The notes below the pieces were generated by a model. The model was not told the origin of the DNA. It made no database searches and saw only the letters and a list, made by a program, of their open reading frames with translations. DNA of 42,756 nucleotides. Source: Bacteroidota bacterium (lineage in GTDB: Bacteria; Bacteroidota; Bacteroidia; Sphingobacteriales; Sphingobacteriaceae). The DNA lies in contig JAMFRP010000027.1 of assembly GCA_026224775.1 (NCBI GenBank), positions 1 through 42,756 of the forward strand. The letters are read 5' to 3'. This document shows, piece by piece, positions 7,352 through 15,423 of this stretch. Positions within the stretch are counted from its first letter, which is position 1. Each line of letters opens with the position of its first letter. The translations under genes and the position numbers were made by a program.

Positions 7352-8344
7352 TAAGGTCAAGTGATGGTTTTGACTAATTTGCACCCAGGAACCAGCATTA
7401 CCAGTTTGCCTTTTTGTGTTATTAATGTTTTGGTTGGCGATAAATTCAATTCTATTGTCACCCCAGCTAAATGTTGCACCCGAATAATGAGCAGAGTTAA
7501 TTAATTGATTAGAGTATGTTATGTATTGTCCGTTTCCATCACGATGATTCTGAGATAATTCGCCTCGATAGATTACATAATTATCGGTTGTTGTATATTT
7601 AATACTACAGCTTCCTTGAAAATTAACATTTGAATTAAAAGGATATTTCGTACCATAGTCACTATACCCAATATTGAAATTCCCGGCATTTCTTACAGCT
7701 AACCACAAATTCCACTCATATCTTTTCAATAGATGCAAATTGTTAGCTGAAAGTGCACCCAAATTTTCAGGAAAAGATCCTGATGCTATTATAATATGTT
7801 TCCATTCTTGATGAGTAGGTAGATTCTGAAGAATGTTAATCGCAATAGCGGCATTATTTTGATAGTTATTTGAATTTACGTACCCAAAGTCTAATAACAA
7901 TAATACCTCATTAGCAACCAAATTTAAAGAAATTTGCATTTGAGCTAACTGAGTGCTATAGTTTATGAATCCACCACTATTATTTGACGCACGCATGCAA
8001 ACATTACAATTAAAATCTAATATTAAACGATTGAGTAAATTATAATACTCGGTTGGACTATTGTACTGAATAACAGGAATTGCATTAATTCCTCCAATTA
8101 TTAAATTTCTGAAAAGAGTTTCTACCTCATTGATATTCGTAGCCAGATTTGCATAAAGAGAGAAGTCTAATAAAACTTTGTTATTATTAAAATTCCAATC
8201 AGTTAGTAGAAGTGTTTCTAAAGCATCCTTATTTTCTGATAAAACTTGAATTATGGGACAAATCTGACTTTTTGTACTTGGGTTTAAATTTTTGAGTGCA
8301 ATACGTTCACTCTCTTTGGATAATAAAACAGGATAATACATCAA
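7334..8344 (-). CDS. T4 beta-like / sce7725-like family protein
   Basis: The 336-residue soluble protein begins MMYYPVLLSKESERIALKNL and ends with WVQISQNHHLTLL, where Asn326, His327 and His328 match the conserved tail of the Beta_protein family. Other fitting segments are ICPIIQVL at the start, VLLLLDFGYV in the middle and SCSIKYTTTDNYVIYRGE then HYSGATFSWGDNRIEFI near the end. Its nearest label is beta or sce7725-like; I cannot decide between them without a profile search. The biochemical function is unknown. It is A+T-rich and Asn-rich, unlike backbone genes, and overlaps the sce7726-like gene tail to tail (7334-7351). Confidence 0.7.
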   Translation of the reverse strand: MMYYPVLLSKESERIALKNLNPSTKSQICPIIQVLSENKDALETLLLTDWNFNNNKVLLDFSLYANLATNINEVETLFRNLIIGGINAIPVIQYNSPTEYYNLLNRLILDFNCNVCMRASNNSGGFINYSTQLAQMQISLNLVANEVLLLLDFGYVNSNNYQNNAAIAINILQNLPTHQEWKHIIIASGSFPENLGALSANNLHLLKRYEWNLWLAVRNAGNFNIGYSDYGTKYPFNSNVNFQGSCSIKYTTTDNYVIYRGELSQNHRDGNGQYITYSNQLINSAHYSGATFSWGDNRIEFIANQNINNTKRQTGNAGSWVQISQNHHLTLLESIL

Positions 8345-8645
8345 TGATAATTATTAGGTTAACAATAATAAGCGTTATATATCGAATACTAAAATTATAT
8401 AACGACAGCCATCACAGGGTGACATATATAATAGTTTGAAATAAAATTGCACACACAATCTTTTATGTATATATTAGTATTGGCAATGGAGGGGATGCTG
8501 TCTCTAAACTAACACCCCCTATCAAATGCCCGATAAATGGTTGTTATATCAAGTCTAAAAGGTCGTACCCTTTTAGGTATAGCATAATAACTACCTGACT
8601 TTCACAAACCAATATTTTAAAAAGGGTGGCTTTAGCTACCTTTTT
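8345..8645. other. Gene-free A+T-rich gap with hairpins
   Basis: The 301 bases between two minus-strand genes hold no convincing ORF. A perfect 8-bp hairpin, CTAAAAGG (8555-8562) and CCTTTTAG (8569-8576), is followed by the terminator at 8618-8645. A 15-codon open frame at 8466-8513 is too short to call. The promoter of the beta-like gene should lie in the left part, but I see no clear TAnnTTTG there. Confidence 0.5.
8618..8645 (-). terminator. Rho-independent terminator of the 172-residue gene
   Basis: Read on the minus strand, the stem GGTAGC, loop TAAA, stem GCCACC is followed by CTTTTT. It starts immediately after the stop codon of the gene at 8646-9164. The stem has one G-T pair and A/T extensions on both sides, so it may also work on the plus strand. 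Confidence 0.75.
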
Positions 8646-9164
8646 TTATATCTCATTTTTTTTATCTGAATCATTTAACAAGCTAAAACTAATAGTCGGG
8701 CTCGGTATCTCCTTTTTCAACGAGTATTTATACTTCTTACCTACCTTTTTAATATCTAATTTATTAGCCCTGCCCAAACCTGATCCAATATCTGTAAATC
8801 TTTTCCTAAACTGTTCGTTTGTTTCAGTTTTATCAAACTCTGAAACAAAGTCCGCAGCATCATGAGCTGTAGCTCCTCCTTTTTGGTTTAAAGCAAATAA
8901 GAACTTTTCGATTAATGGCATATCATCTTCGTAATTGTTTGGAATATCAATTACGTATTCATCGTAAAAACTTCTTTTCTGTACCTTTTCCTCTTTACCT
9001 ATATCATTACCACCTACAGGACTTAAAGAGTATTTCATAAAACTATCTGAAGATAATTGAGTTATAGCCTCTATAGCCATATCAATAGCCTTAAGTTTTA
9101 GAAGCACTTGCTCCTTATCCCCATTTAGCTTTTTCAACATCTCTACATAATCCGAACCTTCCAT
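8646..9164 (-). CDS. Unknown protein, coiled N-terminus and possible winged helix
   Basis: The 172-residue protein has a helical N-terminus (MEGSDYVEMLKKLNGDKEQV, then LLKLKAIDMAIEAI), probably a short coiled coil. A linker leads to a C-terminal part (DMPLIEKFLFALNQKGGATA, then HDAADFVSEF and FRKRFTDIGSGLGRANKLDI) that reads like a winged helix ending in a KKVGKKYKYSL wing. No membrane segment, signal or catalytic motif is seen. It is A+T-rich like the sce7726/beta-like pair and may belong to the same accessory block. DNA binding is a guess from the helical pattern only. Confidence 0.65.
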   Translation of the reverse strand: MEGSDYVEMLKKLNGDKEQVLLKLKAIDMAIEAITQLSSDSFMKYSLSPVGGNDIGKEEKVQKRSFYDEYVIDIPNNYEDDMPLIEKFLFALNQKGGATAHDAADFVSEFDKTETNEQFRKRFTDIGSGLGRANKLDIKKVGKKYKYSLKKEIPSPTISFSLLNDSDKKNEI

Positions 9165-9323
9165 CTACAAAATCTATATCACAATATTACAAAAAATATC
9201 CGAAATAAAAAACAAAAGAAAAGATACCAAAGATTACATAGTTATCAACATATCAACATTTTTTCACTAAAAATTATTGCCGCCTTGACATACTATCTAT
9301 TTATAAACCATTCTTAATATTTC

Positions 9324-9344
9324 AATTCAATTTTAAATTGAATT
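9324..9344. repeat. Perfect 10-bp palindrome
   Basis: AATTCAATTT (9324-9333), one central T, then AAATTGAATT (9335-9344). It lies about 160 bases upstream of the 172-residue gene. It could be an operator or simply a palindrome in A+T-rich DNA. Confidence 0.5.
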
Positions 9345-9449
9345 TTCGAATTTAGAGTGCAATTAATTACGGAAATATTCTGCGGCATTGCACTTCAGCA
9401 AAACAAGGTAATTGACGGACATGTTTATTGTGTTGCAATCCTTTTAATT

Positions 9450-9476
9450 GCGATTGCTTCGTTCCTCGCAATAACG
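9450..9476. repeat. Single arm of REP-like repeat
   Basis: GCGATTGCTTCGTTCCTCGC, then AATAACG, matches one arm of the palindrome at 19043-19121 with a single change. No opposite arm is present, so this is a half element. Confidence 0.6.
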
Positions 9477-9556
9477 TCTGGAGAGAATCGCTGGTGTTAT
9501 TTAATAATATTTCAAAAAACTATTTTTCCGCTTTCACAAGCGGATTTGGCGGCCGG

Positions 9557-9618
9557 GTATATACAAATTTCAGGAAATGGGTTTGGATAAGTGCTGACAC
9601 TGTTTTGTCAGTAGTTTA
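9557..9618. repeat. Dispersed repeat shared with 40537-40601
   Basis: GTATATACAAATTT (9557-9570) and, after a variable part, GTGCTGACACTGTTTTGTCA (9591-9610) recur in the same order and spacing at 40537-40601. The second block contains a small inverted repeat (CTGACA and TTGTCAG). Two copies about 31 kb apart suggest a mobile or replicated intergenic element of unknown type. Confidence 0.6.
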
Positions 9619-9657
9619 CAATGACATGTGTGGAGAGCCTCCTGGTTATGGCCTTTA

Positions 9658-9677
9658 CCTGCCTGTCGGCAGGCAGG
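9658..9677. repeat. GC-rich hairpin
   Basis: CCTGCCTG, loop TCGG, CAGGCAGG form a perfect 8-bp stem with a four-base loop. It stands in an otherwise gene-free spacer. No T-run follows, so a terminator is unlikely. Confidence 0.55.
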
Positions 9678-9761
9678 CGCTTATGCTTCGAGTGCCTCAG
9701 CATGACAGCCGCGCTTTTGTTTGCGCTTCTGTGACGTATTCAATACTTGTTAGTTTATATA

Positions 9762-9798
9762 ACCACCTGAACTGCATGGTTGGTGCAGTTCAGGTGGT
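9762..9798 (-). terminator. Strong hairpin after the CxxCH protein gene
   Basis: A perfect 15-bp stem (9762-9776 with 9784-9798) and a seven-base loop lie eight bases past the stop of the 9806-11653 gene. Only a weak A/T stretch rather than a U-run follows on the minus strand, so termination is probable but not certain. Confidence 0.6.
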
Positions 9799-9805
9799 GA
9801 GTATA

Positions 9806-11653
9806 TTATTTCCCGGCTTTTTGGGTGGGTTGTGGTTTTTTAGCGGCTTTAAATACCAGGGGTTGTATTTCGGTAAATACGTGACTTAGCACGTTTGGAT
9901 TTAGCGATGGAGGTAATTGAGGTTCACCGGGCAAAGCCTGATGCGTTGAGTGGCAGAAAAAGCAGGACCTTACCGTAGATTGCATATAGGTTTCCATGGT
10001 ACTGTTTGACAGCACGTTGGTGCCGATTGCTACGCCATTGGCGGTGTCGATCTGGTTATTCGCGCCGTGGCGGCCGTAGGAGTCGCGGTTGGGGGCTGCT
10101 CCGCTGTTGGTCCAGGTGGCGCCGATGAACAGGTAATTGCTTCGTATATCGCCGGGGGCCAGCATACCTAATACAGAGTTGTTGATAGACAGTATCTCAC
10201 TGTTTGATCTTGCTGAGGTTGTGTCTTCGGCATTGCTTAACGAATCTGCCGTGGTGCCCCATGGTTGCGAACGCAGGGTGTTACTCGCGCTGATGTGGTA
10301 GCCGGAATCGGCTACTATGGTATCGCCGTATATGTGTTTTTGCGAATTGATAACATTAGCGCCCATGTGCGCAACGTTAGGATTTGGATCAGCCGCGTTT
10401 TTGCTAAACAGCCAGCCGGTACCGCTATCCTGCGGTACCTGTTTTACGTGGCTATTTTTATCCAGATACGCATAGGCTGCATTTGGCGTATTGTTGGTAT
10501 GCTCAAAGGTGGCCCAAATCATTTCGGGGTGGCCCGCAACGCTACCTACTAAGTGCATGCCTACCATGGCCATTTTAACTACTTTGTGGCCCCTTGGTAT
10601 CCATTTAGTATTACTTGTAGTATCGTATTGCTGTATATCGGCCCTGATGGTGATATAGCCCGCACCGGTGGTATCGGGAAGGGAGCTGGCTTCTACCCAT
10701 GATGATTTTAACTCAATAGCTAGCGCGTTGGAGTCGGGCAAGGTTATGCCGTGAGCATGTGCGTATGTGCATATAGCATCACGCTCCTTAGCGGTGGTAG
10801 GGAAATTTGCCGACACGCCAAGAAGATTTTTCCTCATAGTTAGATAATAGGCGTATACATCATTAACCATGGTAAGGTAATATACCAGCGAGCCGTTTTG
10901 CGACATCAGCACATCGCCCGTGGCCTGCCCTTGTTCTGACTGTACCTGGTTGCCGTTCGCATCCAGAAAGATAAACTTTTTATCGTTTACCATAAACCTG
11001 TGTACAATAATGCTTTGGCTGTTGGTATGGGCTATAACTGCTTCGGGATGTTTGATGGTATTGCCAGCTTTATCTACAAATAAAAATTTGCCTTTTAAGC
11101 CCAGTATAACATGATCTACCAATACAGTTTTACCGGCGCTGTCCTTCACCGGGGCGTTTTTCAGGGGTGATGGTTCTACTTCAAACAGGCGGCCTTTATT
11201 ATCCCTGACTACGGGCAGACCGTCGGGGCCAACTTTGTTTAGGTGGCTGGTCATTTGTAAAGGCATGTTGAGGTTATTCTGCAGCAATACACGTTTGCCG
11301 GAATCGGAAACGGATACGTTATAAAATACAGACGAGCCCATTACGGTACTGTTTTTATCCGGCGATGTGATCCAAAGGAACATGTGCTCAGACCAGCGGT
11401 AAAAATCGCAATTGTTATTGTGCGGAAAGGCAACGCTGTTGGCAGGTGTAACCATTCCGCCAGCGGTAACTTTTCCACCGGCGAACCAGTTTTTAAAGGT
11501 ATCCTGATTTACGATGCAGCAAGGCAACACATCGGCAGGCAAGCTGCCGAGTTTTACATAAGAAACTTCGGCATGTTCGGGTGAAGAACTGCATTTCCAT
11601 AAGGCAAATACTACTACGAGTAATGCGCAAATGGTTGGGATTAATTTTTTCAT
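9806..11653 (-). CDS. Large exported protein with one CxxCH heme-binding motif
   Basis: The 615-residue protein has an N-terminal export signal (MKKLIPTICALLVVVFALWK, then CSSSPEH). The cysteine could be a lipidation site, but ALWKC is an atypical lipobox. Near the C-terminus, RSCFFCHSTHQALPGEP gives CxxCH at residues 564-568, the covalent c-type heme motif. An early segment, CDFYRWSEHMFLWITSP, is one I associate with exported proteins of unknown function. The body is probably beta-rich (many DXNG-like turns such as FLDANGNQV, FVDKAGNT, VRDNKGRLF). An electron-transfer or heme-sensing role is inferred from the single motif. It ends in a strong hairpin and appears monocistronic. Confidence 0.75.
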   Translation of the reverse strand: MKKLIPTICALLVVVFALWKCSSSPEHAEVSYVKLGSLPADVLPCCIVNQDTFKNWFAGGKVTAGGMVTPANSVAFPHNNNCDFYRWSEHMFLWITSPDKNSTVMGSSVFYNVSVSDSGKRVLLQNNLNMPLQMTSHLNKVGPDGLPVVRDNKGRLFEVEPSPLKNAPVKDSAGKTVLVDHVILGLKGKFLFVDKAGNTIKHPEAVIAHTNSQSIIVHRFMVNDKKFIFLDANGNQVQSEQGQATGDVLMSQNGSLVYYLTMVNDVYAYYLTMRKNLLGVSANFPTTAKERDAICTYAHAHGITLPDSNALAIELKSSWVEASSLPDTTGAGYITIRADIQQYDTTSNTKWIPRGHKVVKMAMVGMHLVGSVAGHPEMIWATFEHTNNTPNAAYAYLDKNSHVKQVPQDSGTGWLFSKNAADPNPNVAHMGANVINSQKHIYGDTIVADSGYHISASNTLRSQPWGTTADSLSNAEDTTSARSNSEILSINNSVLGMLAPGDIRSNYLFIGATWTNSGAAPNRDSYGRHGANNQIDTANGVAIGTNVLSNSTMETYMQSTVRSCFFCHSTHQALPGEPQLPPSLNPNVLSHVFTEIQPLVFKAAKKPQPTQKAGK

Positions 11654-12077
11654 AATTTTTAAGGGTTAGGATTTTGTAAAACGAGGGGGATCAGTGATCC
11701 GTAATCAACCGGAAAATACTATATACGGCAATGTTAAGATGTATGGCTTTCGCATGTGGTTAGGCTAAACGAATATAGTTAAGAAGGTAGCATTTTTTCA
11801 ACATTTTTTATCAAAAAGGGCAAAAAAAGGTGCTTTGCAGGGGCAAAATCAGCTTAAAAAAGATGATTTCTGATGAAAATCTGAAGTTAAAACAGCTATT
11901 TCAGGCCTATTGGAGGTATAAAACAGGTAGTTTTTGGAGTAATTTTGGCTATAATTTTTCTTTTTGAATGGGAGAGGTATGGTGTACCACTTATGCCATT
12001 TTATCGTGGTACAGTAATTGGTAATGGTAAGGTAATCAGCCCTGATTGTGTGGCGGATTCAGTGTTATCACCTGTTT
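11654..12077. other. Intergenic region between divergent genes
   Basis: 424 bases lie between two divergent genes. The plus half has TAATTTTG (11940-11947), matching the TAnnTTTG box but without a clear -33 TTTG. An inverted repeat follows, TGTACCAC (11983-11990) and GTGGTACA (12006-12013), which could be an operator or leader hairpin. A short open frame from 11945 overlaps the real gene and is not believed. Confidence 0.5.
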
Positions 12078-12500
12078 ATGAAATATTTAAAGCCAAGCGA
12101 AAAAATGGATGTGGTACTGGGGTATCTGAAAAATCACCCTGATACCGAACTTACCACAGGCAATATAGCAGGCTATGTGGAGCTTACCAATCCCGGAGCG
12201 TTTACGCTTAAAGACCTGAGTGCCATACTAAAAATACTGGCGAACGATCATCACATTGAGGTACTCACCCCTGGCCTGTACCGTGTTACCTTTGAAGGTA
12301 TTGTTTTTATGGAGGATGGTGGCTATACTGTGGAACGCCAGGAAAGATTGGTTGAGCGCCAGTACATCAAGTATACAAAAAAGGTTGGCAATGAAACCTC
12401 GAGCATGATGTTGTGGTTTATAGGCTTTTTGATTGTTTTCGGAGCATATTTTCTGTTCAGATATGGCTACTATCATTGGAACTGGAAGATCCCATTTTAG
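12078..12500 (+). CDS. Membrane-anchored protein with winged-helix-like N-terminus
   Basis: The 140-residue protein starts MKYLKPSEKMDVVLGYLKNH. The helical, turn-rich N-terminal two-thirds (TGNIAGYVELTNPGAFTLKD, LSAILKILANDHHIEVLTPG, LYRVTFEG) resembles a winged-helix fold. It is followed by a basic linker (ERQERLVERQYIKYTKK) and one C-terminal membrane span (MMLWFIGFLIVFGAYFLFRY). No family is recognised. A GTG ten codons upstream is possible, but the ATG fits better. Role unknown; a membrane-tethered adaptor is one guess. Confidence 0.65.
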   Translation: MKYLKPSEKMDVVLGYLKNHPDTELTTGNIAGYVELTNPGAFTLKDLSAILKILANDHHIEVLTPGLYRVTFEGIVFMEDGGYTVERQERLVERQYIKYTKKVGNETSSMMLWFIGFLIVFGAYFLFRYGYYHWNWKIPF

Positions 12501-12726
12501 CGCCGGGCACGAATATTGCGATATGCCTGCAAGAGCCGACAACCCGCTCAACCAACATCTTATAAGACTCACCCAGTTTTGTATAGCACAGTATACATTT
12601 TTAACCAATTATTTGTGTTTTTTATTTATTTAAATAAAAAATTAACTTAAAACAAATAAAAAAGATTTATATAGCCAGCTAAGGCGCAGTAATTGCATAC
12701 CAGTATATGAACTAATTTAAACAATT

Positions 12727-12891
12727 ATGAATCATATACTAATTGAAGCATTACACGTATTTGTAGTTATAATGATGGCGTTTTTTATAATCATGTGTAC
12801 TATGGCAGCCTCAGGTAGTTTTGATAACTGGGGAAAACGCTACAAAACCAAAAAAACAAGAAAGCTATGGCGAAATCATGAAGATGCTTAG
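12727..12891 (+). CDS. 54-residue single-span membrane protein
   Basis: The ATG at 12727 opens a 54-codon frame ending in TAG at 12891. The protein has one hydrophobic span (LHVFVVIMMAFFIIMCTMAA, residues 9-28) and a very basic C-terminal tail (WGKRYKTKKTRKLWRNHED). It is followed 20 bases later by a terminator hairpin, which supports a real transcription unit ending here. Its short length and lack of a known family keep confidence moderate. Confidence 0.5.
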   Translation: MNHILIEALHVFVVIMMAFFIIMCTMAASGSFDNWGKRYKTKKTRKLWRNHEDA

Positions 12892-12911
12892 TCGGCATTT
12901 ATAGGAAAAGC

Positions 12912-12944
12912 AAAAAGGGATACCCATATGGATACCCCCTTTTT
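12912..12944. terminator. Probable bidirectional terminator
   Basis: AAAAAGGG (12912-12919) pairs with CCCTTTTT (12937-12944), with CCATATGG in the loop. T-runs on both strands would allow termination of the 54-residue gene on the plus strand and of the convergent gene at 12966 on the minus strand. Confidence 0.7.
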
Positions 12945-12965
12945 ATTTATTTAACAATTCCAGTA

Positions 12966-13655
12966 TTATTGATCGGCATTTAGCCTTTGAATTTTGCGCT
13001 TATCAGGCGGCAGGGCTTTAAACTTTTTGTAGCTATCGGCTATGTAAACTGCCATTGTTTGGGTAGTGTTACTATGTACAAAAGCGTATGAAGGGCGGTA
13101 GAGGGTCATGAAGTCTTCCAGGTCCTGGCCGCGCAATGGTACCAGGCTGCTTACATAGGCTGCATTGAATACATTATCAATTTCCTGTTCCTCCTTCTCC
13201 ATGGCAAAATAGCGTCTCAGGCGGCGGGCATCGCGGGAATCCTTACTGAACCAGCTGCTTGGCGATAATACGTATACTTTACTTTTTTGGTAAACTTCAG
13301 GATATTCTTCTTTGGGATCAAATGTGCTTCTTGTACCGTTAATCTTTACTTCGCGCAGGGCGATGCTTAATATTTGCAGTTTAACCTTTTTTGGTGTCAT
13401 ATCAACCACATACAAAGTATCACTAATATAACCCGGTGAGTTAAATATTAACAAATGGCTCGGTGCCGATTTGATAACGAAATTGCCGTTTTTATCGGTA
13501 AGAGTTAGCTGATTGTTGGTAGCATCCTTAATAAAAACATTACTAAGCCTTAGTGTGCTGCCGGTTTCTTCCACAGTACCTTTCAGGAGGTTTTGGGCGT
13601 TAGCCATGCCGGTTATAAAAACCAACAAGGCGAGAGTGATAAATTTCAGTTTCAT
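12966..13655 (-). CDS. Exported carboxypeptidase-regulatory-like domain protein
   Basis: The 229-residue protein has a signal peptide (MKLKFITLALLVFITGMANA). A beta-sandwich domain follows at about residues 24-85 (LLKGTVEETGSTLRLSNVFI, then TLTDKNGNFVIKS and FNSPGYISDTLYV), typical of the carboxypeptidase-D regulatory-like fold common in Bacteroidota. The C-terminal half (SPSSWFSKDSRDARRLRRYF, then RGQDLEDFMTLYRPS) has no known motif. It is probably periplasmic or outer-membrane associated. It stands alone, with no visible partner. Confidence 0.75.
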   Translation of the reverse strand: MKLKFITLALLVFITGMANAQNLLKGTVEETGSTLRLSNVFIKDATNNQLTLTDKNGNFVIKSAPSHLLIFNSPGYISDTLYVVDMTPKKVKLQILSIALREVKINGTRSTFDPKEEYPEVYQKSKVYVLSPSSWFSKDSRDARRLRRYFAMEKEEQEIDNVFNAAYVSSLVPLRGQDLEDFMTLYRPSYAFVHSNTTQTMAVYIADSYKKFKALPPDKRKIQRLNADQ

Positions 13656-13771
13656 AGCTATGTATAGGTTAGGATAAATCTAATAATTTAAATATATCCG
13701 TTAGCTATTTAACGAATATTTAACATATAAGTTCTGTAAATAATCGCTGTATTTTGTTTGTGAGATTAATA

Positions 13772-15313
13772 TTACAGAGGAATATTACCATGCTTTTTCC
13801 TCGGGTTATTTACCACCTTGTTTTCCAGCATTTTAAACGCGTGGATCAATTTAATGCGGGTATCCCCGGGTACTATCACTTCATCAACAAAACCACGTTC
13901 GGCAGCGCGGTAAGGGTTGGCAGAGGTGTCGGAATATAGTTGCTCCATCTCTTTCCACTTAGCTTCCTTATCTTCGGCGGCGTTTATCTCGCGCTTAAAG
14001 ATAATCTCGGCAGCGCCTTTGGCTCCCATTACGGCAATCTCGGCAGTGGGCCACGCAAAGTTCATATCGGCTCCGATGTGCTTGCTGTTCATCACATCAT
14101 AAGCGCCACCGTAAGCTTTACGGGTGATTACGGTAATACGTGGCACGGTAGCTTCGCAAAAAGCATACAATAGTTTTGCCCCGTTGGTGATGATGGCGTT
14201 CCACTCCTGATCTGTGCCGGGCAAAAAGCCGGGGACATCCTCAAATACCAACAAAGGAATATTAAAGCTATCGCAGAAACGTACAAAGCGTGCACCTTTG
14301 GTTGATGAGTGAATATCCAGCACGCCAGCCAAGAAGGCCGGTTGGTTAGCCACAATGCCAATACTTCGACCAGCTAAACGTGCAAAGCCAACTACAATGT
14401 TCTCGGCAAAATCTTTGTGAACTTCTAAAAAGCTATCAGCATCAATCACCTCATTAATTACTTCGCGTACATCGTAAGGCTGCGAAGCATTTTCGGGCAT
14501 AATGGTATTTAAGGCCGGGCGTGTTTCATTTTGTACATCATAAGGGAATGCGGGCGCTTTATCCTCACAGTTCTGCGGCATATAGCTGAGTAACTGCTTT
14601 ACATTATTAATAGCGGCAATCTCATTGGGGCAAGCGAAATGGGTTACACCTGATTTGGTGGCATGCGTGGTTGCTCCGCCTAATTCCTCAGAGGTAACAA
14701 CCTCGTGGGTAACAGTTTTAACTACATTTGGCCCTGTAACGAACATGTAAGAGGTATTCTCTACCATCAAAATAAAATCGGTAATAGCAGGAGAATAAAC
14801 CGCGCCACCCGCGCAGGGGCCCATAATGGCTGATATTTGTGGCACAACACCTGATGCCATGGTATTGCGGTAAAATATATCGGCATAACCGCCCAGGGAG
14901 TTTACCCCTTCCTGTATCCTCGCTCCGCCTGAATCATTTAGACCAACTACCGGCGCACCATTTTTAATAGCCAAATCCATGATTTTGCAGATCTTCTCGG
15001 CATGCGTTTCAGATAACGATCCTCCAAAAACAGTAAAATCCTGCGAATATGCATATACCAATCTGCCGTTGATAGTTCCGTAACCTGTGATCACACCATC
15101 ACCGGCATAGTTTTCCTTCTCCATCCCAAAATCAATAGAGCGATGTGTTACCAGCATCCCTATCTCCTGGAACGAGCCTTCATCCATTAAAAAATGCAAA
15201 CGCTCACGTGCGGTAAGTTTTCCTTTTTTATGTTGACTTTCTATCCGGATCTTACCTCCGCCTAAAAGGGCTTCGGTTTGTTTTTGTTTGAGTAGCTTAA
15301 TCTTATTATCCAC
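13772..15313 (-). CDS. pccB: Acyl-CoA (propionyl-CoA) carboxylase subunit beta
   Basis: This 513-residue protein is a full-length biotin-dependent carboxyltransferase. [19 protein letters not shown] opens the N-domain, followed by [50 protein letters not shown] and [17 protein letters not shown]. The second domain has VPGFLPGT and [12 protein letters not shown]. It transfers CO2 from carboxybiotin to acyl-CoA, most often propionyl-CoA. Substrate choice cannot be fixed from sequence alone, and the alpha (biotin carboxylase) subunit is not in the window. It is divergent from the YoaK gene with a short intergenic gap. The length equals the usual for this family. Confidence 0.93.
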   Translation of the reverse strand: MDNKIKLLKQKQTEALLGGGKIRIESQHKKGKLTARERLHFLMDEGSFQEIGMLVTHRSIDFGMEKENYAGDGVITGYGTINGRLVYAYSQDFTVFGGSLSETHAEKICKIMDLAIKNGAPVVGLNDSGGARIQEGVNSLGGYADIFYRNTMASGVVPQISAIMGPCAGGAVYSPAITDFILMVENTSYMFVTGPNVVKTVTHEVVTSEELGGATTHATKSGVTHFACPNEIAAINNVKQLLSYMPQNCEDKAPAFPYDVQNETRPALNTIMPENASQPYDVREVINEVIDADSFLEVHKDFAENIVVGFARLAGRSIGIVANQPAFLAGVLDIHSSTKGARFVRFCDSFNIPLLVFEDVPGFLPGTDQEWNAIITNGAKLLYAFCEATVPRITVITRKAYGGAYDVMNSKHIGADMNFAWPTAEIAVMGAKGAAEIIFKREINAAEDKEAKWKEMEQLYSDTSANPYRAAERGFVDEVIVPGDTRIKLIHAFKMLENKVVNNPRKKHGNIPL

Positions 15314-15383
15314 GGTACAGTTTATAATTATGCAAGATGCTAAAAATACTGATTAAGCATCAAAAAATGTTTGATGGTTTAAT

Positions 15384-15391
15384 TACATTTG
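15384..15391 (+). promoter_or_regulatory. Candidate -7 box for YoaK-carbonic anhydrase unit
   Basis: TACATTTG matches TAnnTTTG exactly, but no TTTG lies 19 bases upstream, so only half of the promoter is supported. A start near 15398 would exclude the ATGs at 15337 and 15367 and agrees with translation from TTG at 15424. Confidence 0.5.
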
Positions 15392-15423
15392 ATTTTCACT
15401 ACTATAACTCTTTTGACACCATT

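Larger units (their letters stand above)
9165..9761. other. Gene-free repeat-rich spacer
   Basis: About 600 bases hold no convincing gene. From left to right there is an A+T-rich stretch with a direct repeat of TATCAACA (about 9243-9258), a palindrome at 9324-9344, a single REP-like arm at 9450-9476, a repeat shared with 40537-40601, a GC-rich hairpin at 9658-9677 and a half motif CCTCAGCATGACAG near 9693. Open frames here run through the repeats and are not believable. Confidence 0.6.

Noticed and set aside
9357..9889. Overlapping plus-strand frames of 77 and 153 residues
   Set aside because: They consist of repeat arms, hairpins and the antisense end of the CxxCH protein gene.
11945..12142. 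65-residue plus-strand frame
   Set aside because: It overlaps the better-supported gene at 12078 in another frame and spans a possible operator.
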